A stretch of 64,000 bases of DNA from NCBI RefSeq assembly GCF_000269985.1, contig NC_016109.1:3782001-3846000 (forward strand), read 5' to 3'. This document shows, in pieces, positions 62,596 to 64,000 of the stretch. The position numbers and the translations under genes are program-made. The notes under the pieces were generated by a model. The model made no database searches. It had not been told where the DNA came from and was given only the letters and a program-made list of their open reading frames with translations. The stretch's first letter is position 1, and every line of letters begins with the position of its first letter. The stretch is from Kitasatospora setae KM-6054. Lineage in GTDB: Bacteria; Actinomycetota; Actinomycetes; Streptomycetales; Streptomycetaceae.

Positions 62596-62694
62596 CCCTC
62601 CACTCTAAGGACTCCGCCGCAGGGACCCCGGGGGTTCGGCGAGAACGGCGGAGAACCCCCGGGGCACACCGCCCGGGGCTCCGGACGCCGGGCC

Positions 62695-62919
62695 CTACAG
62701 GTGGTCGCGGAGGTAGCCGGCCAGGGTGCGGGACCAGGTGGCCAGGGCGGCGCGGTCCGGGGCCTCGCCCGCACCGAGCGCGGCGAGCTGCTCGGTGGAG
62801 AGGCGGCCGCTCGCGGCCAGCGCGGAGAGGCCCGCGAGGACGGCCGAGAGGTGTTCGGCGTCGTCGTGGCTGAGCATCACGAGGGTGTCGGTGTGGCCGA
62901 TGGTCATGGAGCCGGGCAT
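62695..62919 (-). CDS. Small acidic/helical protein of unknown function (74 aa)
   Basis: A 74-residue soluble protein: MPGSMTIGHTDTLVMLSHDDAEHLSAVLAGLSALAASGRLSTEQLAALGAGEAP, ending TWSRTLAGYLRDHL. It should be all-helical. ATG 62919 was chosen because a strong GAGGAGG Shine-Dalgarno sequence precedes it; ATG 62907 is an alternative. Longer upstream extension is not supported. No family is recognised. It stands alone, divergent from the ClC-type gene. Confidence 0.65.
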   Translation of the reverse strand: MPGSMTIGHTDTLVMLSHDDAEHLSAVLAGLSALAASGRLSTEQLAALGAGEAPDRAALATWSRTLAGYLRDHL

Positions 62920-63143
62920 CTCGTCCTCCTCGGTCGGTCCTCGATCGGTCCTCCGTCCACCGTACGACCGCCGGAGCCGGGTCGCGCGGGGTCGCGTGGG
63001 GTCGTGTGTGGTGGGAGTGGAGGGAGGGGGCGGGTCTGCGAGGGGCGGGGGCGGCTCGCCCGTTCGGACCACCCGGATGGCCGGGGGCGGGGCGCCCGGC
63101 GGACGGTCAGGGGACGGTGTCCGACGGGTGACAGGGAGCGCAG
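62920..63143. other. Divergent intergenic region
   Basis: 224 bp with a G-rich run (63001-63055) and no gene. GGGAGCG at about 63134 is the Shine-Dalgarno sequence of the downstream channel gene. Confidence 0.4.
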
Positions 63144-64000
63144 ATGCCAGCAGAGGCCGCCGGTCCGTCCCAACCGCCCGGTCTGCGGGAGCTGCTGCGC
63201 AGCCCCGGCTACGGGCGGTTGCTGCTGGTGTCGGCGCTGGTCGGGGTGCCGGTCTCGCTGGCGGCGTTCGGCTTCGTGAGCCTGGAGCACGAGCTGCAGC
63301 ACTGGGTGTGGGAGTCGCTGCCGGACCAGCTCGGCTACGACCGGGCACCCTGGTGGTGGCCGCTGCCCGCGCTGGCCTTGGCCGGTCTGCTGCTGGCCCC
63401 GATCGTGACCCGGATGCCCGGCCGGGGCGGACACACCCCCGTCCTCGGGCTGGGCGGCCCGCCGACCCTGCCGGTGGAGGTGCCGTCGGTCGTCCTGGCC
63501 GCGCTGGCCTCCCTCCCGCTGGGCGCGGTACTCGGCCCGGAGGCACCGCTGATGGCACTGGGCAGCGGGCTGGCGCTGCTGACGGTGAGCGCGGCGAAAC
63601 GGGCGAACAGCCCGATGGTCGGACCGATGCTGGGCGCGGCCGGATCGACGGCGGCGATCGCCACGATCTTCGGCAGCCCGCTGGTCGCGGCCGTGATGAT
63701 GATCGAGGCAGCGGGCCTGGGCGGGGCGCAGCTGACCCTGCTGCTGCTGCCGTGCCTGCTCTCCTCCGGCGTGGGCGCGCTGGTGTTCACCGGGTTCGGA
63801 CACTGGACCGGCCTGTCGATCGGCTCGCTGAACCTGCCGTCCGTCCCGAAGGCGCAACTGCCGGACGCCGGGGACTTCCTGTGGGGCGTGCCGCTGGCGA
63901 TGGCGATCGCGGTGATCCTGGTCGCGGGGCAGACCCTGGGCCACCGCTTCGCCGCGTTCACGGCCCACCGGACGGCGGTGCGGACGGTGCTGTCCGCGGT
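63144..64000 (+). CDS. ClC-type chloride channel/transporter, 3'-truncated by window end
   Basis: The first 285 codons of a polytopic membrane protein. The N-terminus has LRELLRSPGYGRLLLVSALVGVPVSLAAFGFVSLEHELQHWVW. Then come GGHTPVLGLGGPP, the selectivity-type motif LGAVLGPEAPLMALGSGLALL (equivalent of the ClC GxEGP loop, with GPEAP here) and AGSTAAIATIFGSPLVAAVMMIEA, which is the helix after it in ClC proteins. The glutamate in GPEAP could be the gating Glu. The gene has no stop in the window. ATG 63144 follows GGGAGCG. Confidence 0.85.
   Translation, partial: MPAEAAGPSQPPGLRELLRSPGYGRLLLVSALVGVPVSLAAFGFVSLEHELQHWVWESLPDQLGYDRAPWWWPLPALALAGLLLAPIVTRMPGRGGHTPVLGLGGPPTLPVEVPSVVLAALASLPLGAVLGPEAPLMALGSGLALLTVSAAKRANSPMVGPMLGAAGSTAAIATIFGSPLVAAVMMIEAAGLGGAQLTLLLLPCLLSSGVGALVFTGFGHWTGLSIGSLNLPSVPKAQLPDAGDFLWGVPLAMAIAVILVAGQTLGHRFAAFTAHRTAVRTVLSA

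Overview
The window is chromosomal DNA of a very high-GC actinobacterium, almost certainly a member of the Streptomycetaceae (Streptomyces or Kitasatospora; I cannot separate the two). The evidence is GC at nearly every third codon position, frequent GTG starts, recurrent TANNNT boxes 5-8 nt upstream of start codons that lack a Shine-Dalgarno sequence (leaderless mRNAs), and a conserved core order: panC-panD-nadB-nadC-coaX, then lysS, lsr2, an SCO3374-type gene and clpC. No tRNA, rRNA, CRISPR array, prophage or insertion sequence was seen. The gene set is mostly housekeeping with a few accessory islands.

Layout. 1-7.8 kb: a partial DUF6461 gene, small membrane proteins, ilvD, a VOC protein/methyltransferase pair, a TIM-barrel isomerase and a Ppx/GppA phosphatase. 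7.8-12.8 kb: a complete type VII-type polymorphic toxin locus on the minus strand, consisting of a WXG100 partner, a 1069-residue repeat-rich toxin ending in a papain-fold glutamine-deamidase-like domain, and an overlapping YrhB/SUKH-4-type immunity gene. 13-16 kb: a cysteine-rich conserved protein, then a stand-alone NuoD paralogue directly behind a MidA/NDUFAF7-type methyltransferase. 16.1-18.1 kb: a two-component system. 18.2-24 kb: an NAD/CoA precursor operon (DUF2520 protein, panC, panD, nadB, nadC, coaX). 24.2-34 kb: a conserved unknown, a cell-wall-anchored LASTG protein, lysS plus a 50-residue membrane peptide, a BlaI-type regulator, an N-acetylglutamate synthase-like GNAT, lsr2, and clpC behind a ClgR-like box.

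34-39 kb: a secreted M6 metalloprotease, a threonine aldolase-like enzyme and a secreted M23 peptidase. 39.2-46.4 kb: two regulator/efflux pairs (TetR with a DHA2 transporter; ArsR-type with an EntS-like transporter), each with a striking inverted repeat between the genes; mutY, a rhomboid protease and an anchored Gly/Ser-rich protein lie between them. 46.4-51 kb: disA and radA (c-di-AMP and recombination repair) and a membrane protein with a BACON domain. 51-56.2 kb: a likely four-gene minus-strand operon (two DUF1254 paralogues, a GAP-family protein, a SulP transporter). 56.4-60.4 kb: an SDR enzyme, then an EshA-like family 2B encapsulin shell gene and its polyprenyl synthase cargo gene, separated by a hairpin and a 21-bp minisatellite. 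60.8-64 kb: an orphan ATP-grasp enzyme, ogt, a small unknown and the start of a ClC-type channel cut by the window end.

The most interesting loci are the encapsulin/prenyl-synthase pair, the polymorphic toxin locus, the NuoD/NDUFAF7-like pair, and a near-identical 142-bp tract shared by the two otherwise diverged DUF1254 genes.
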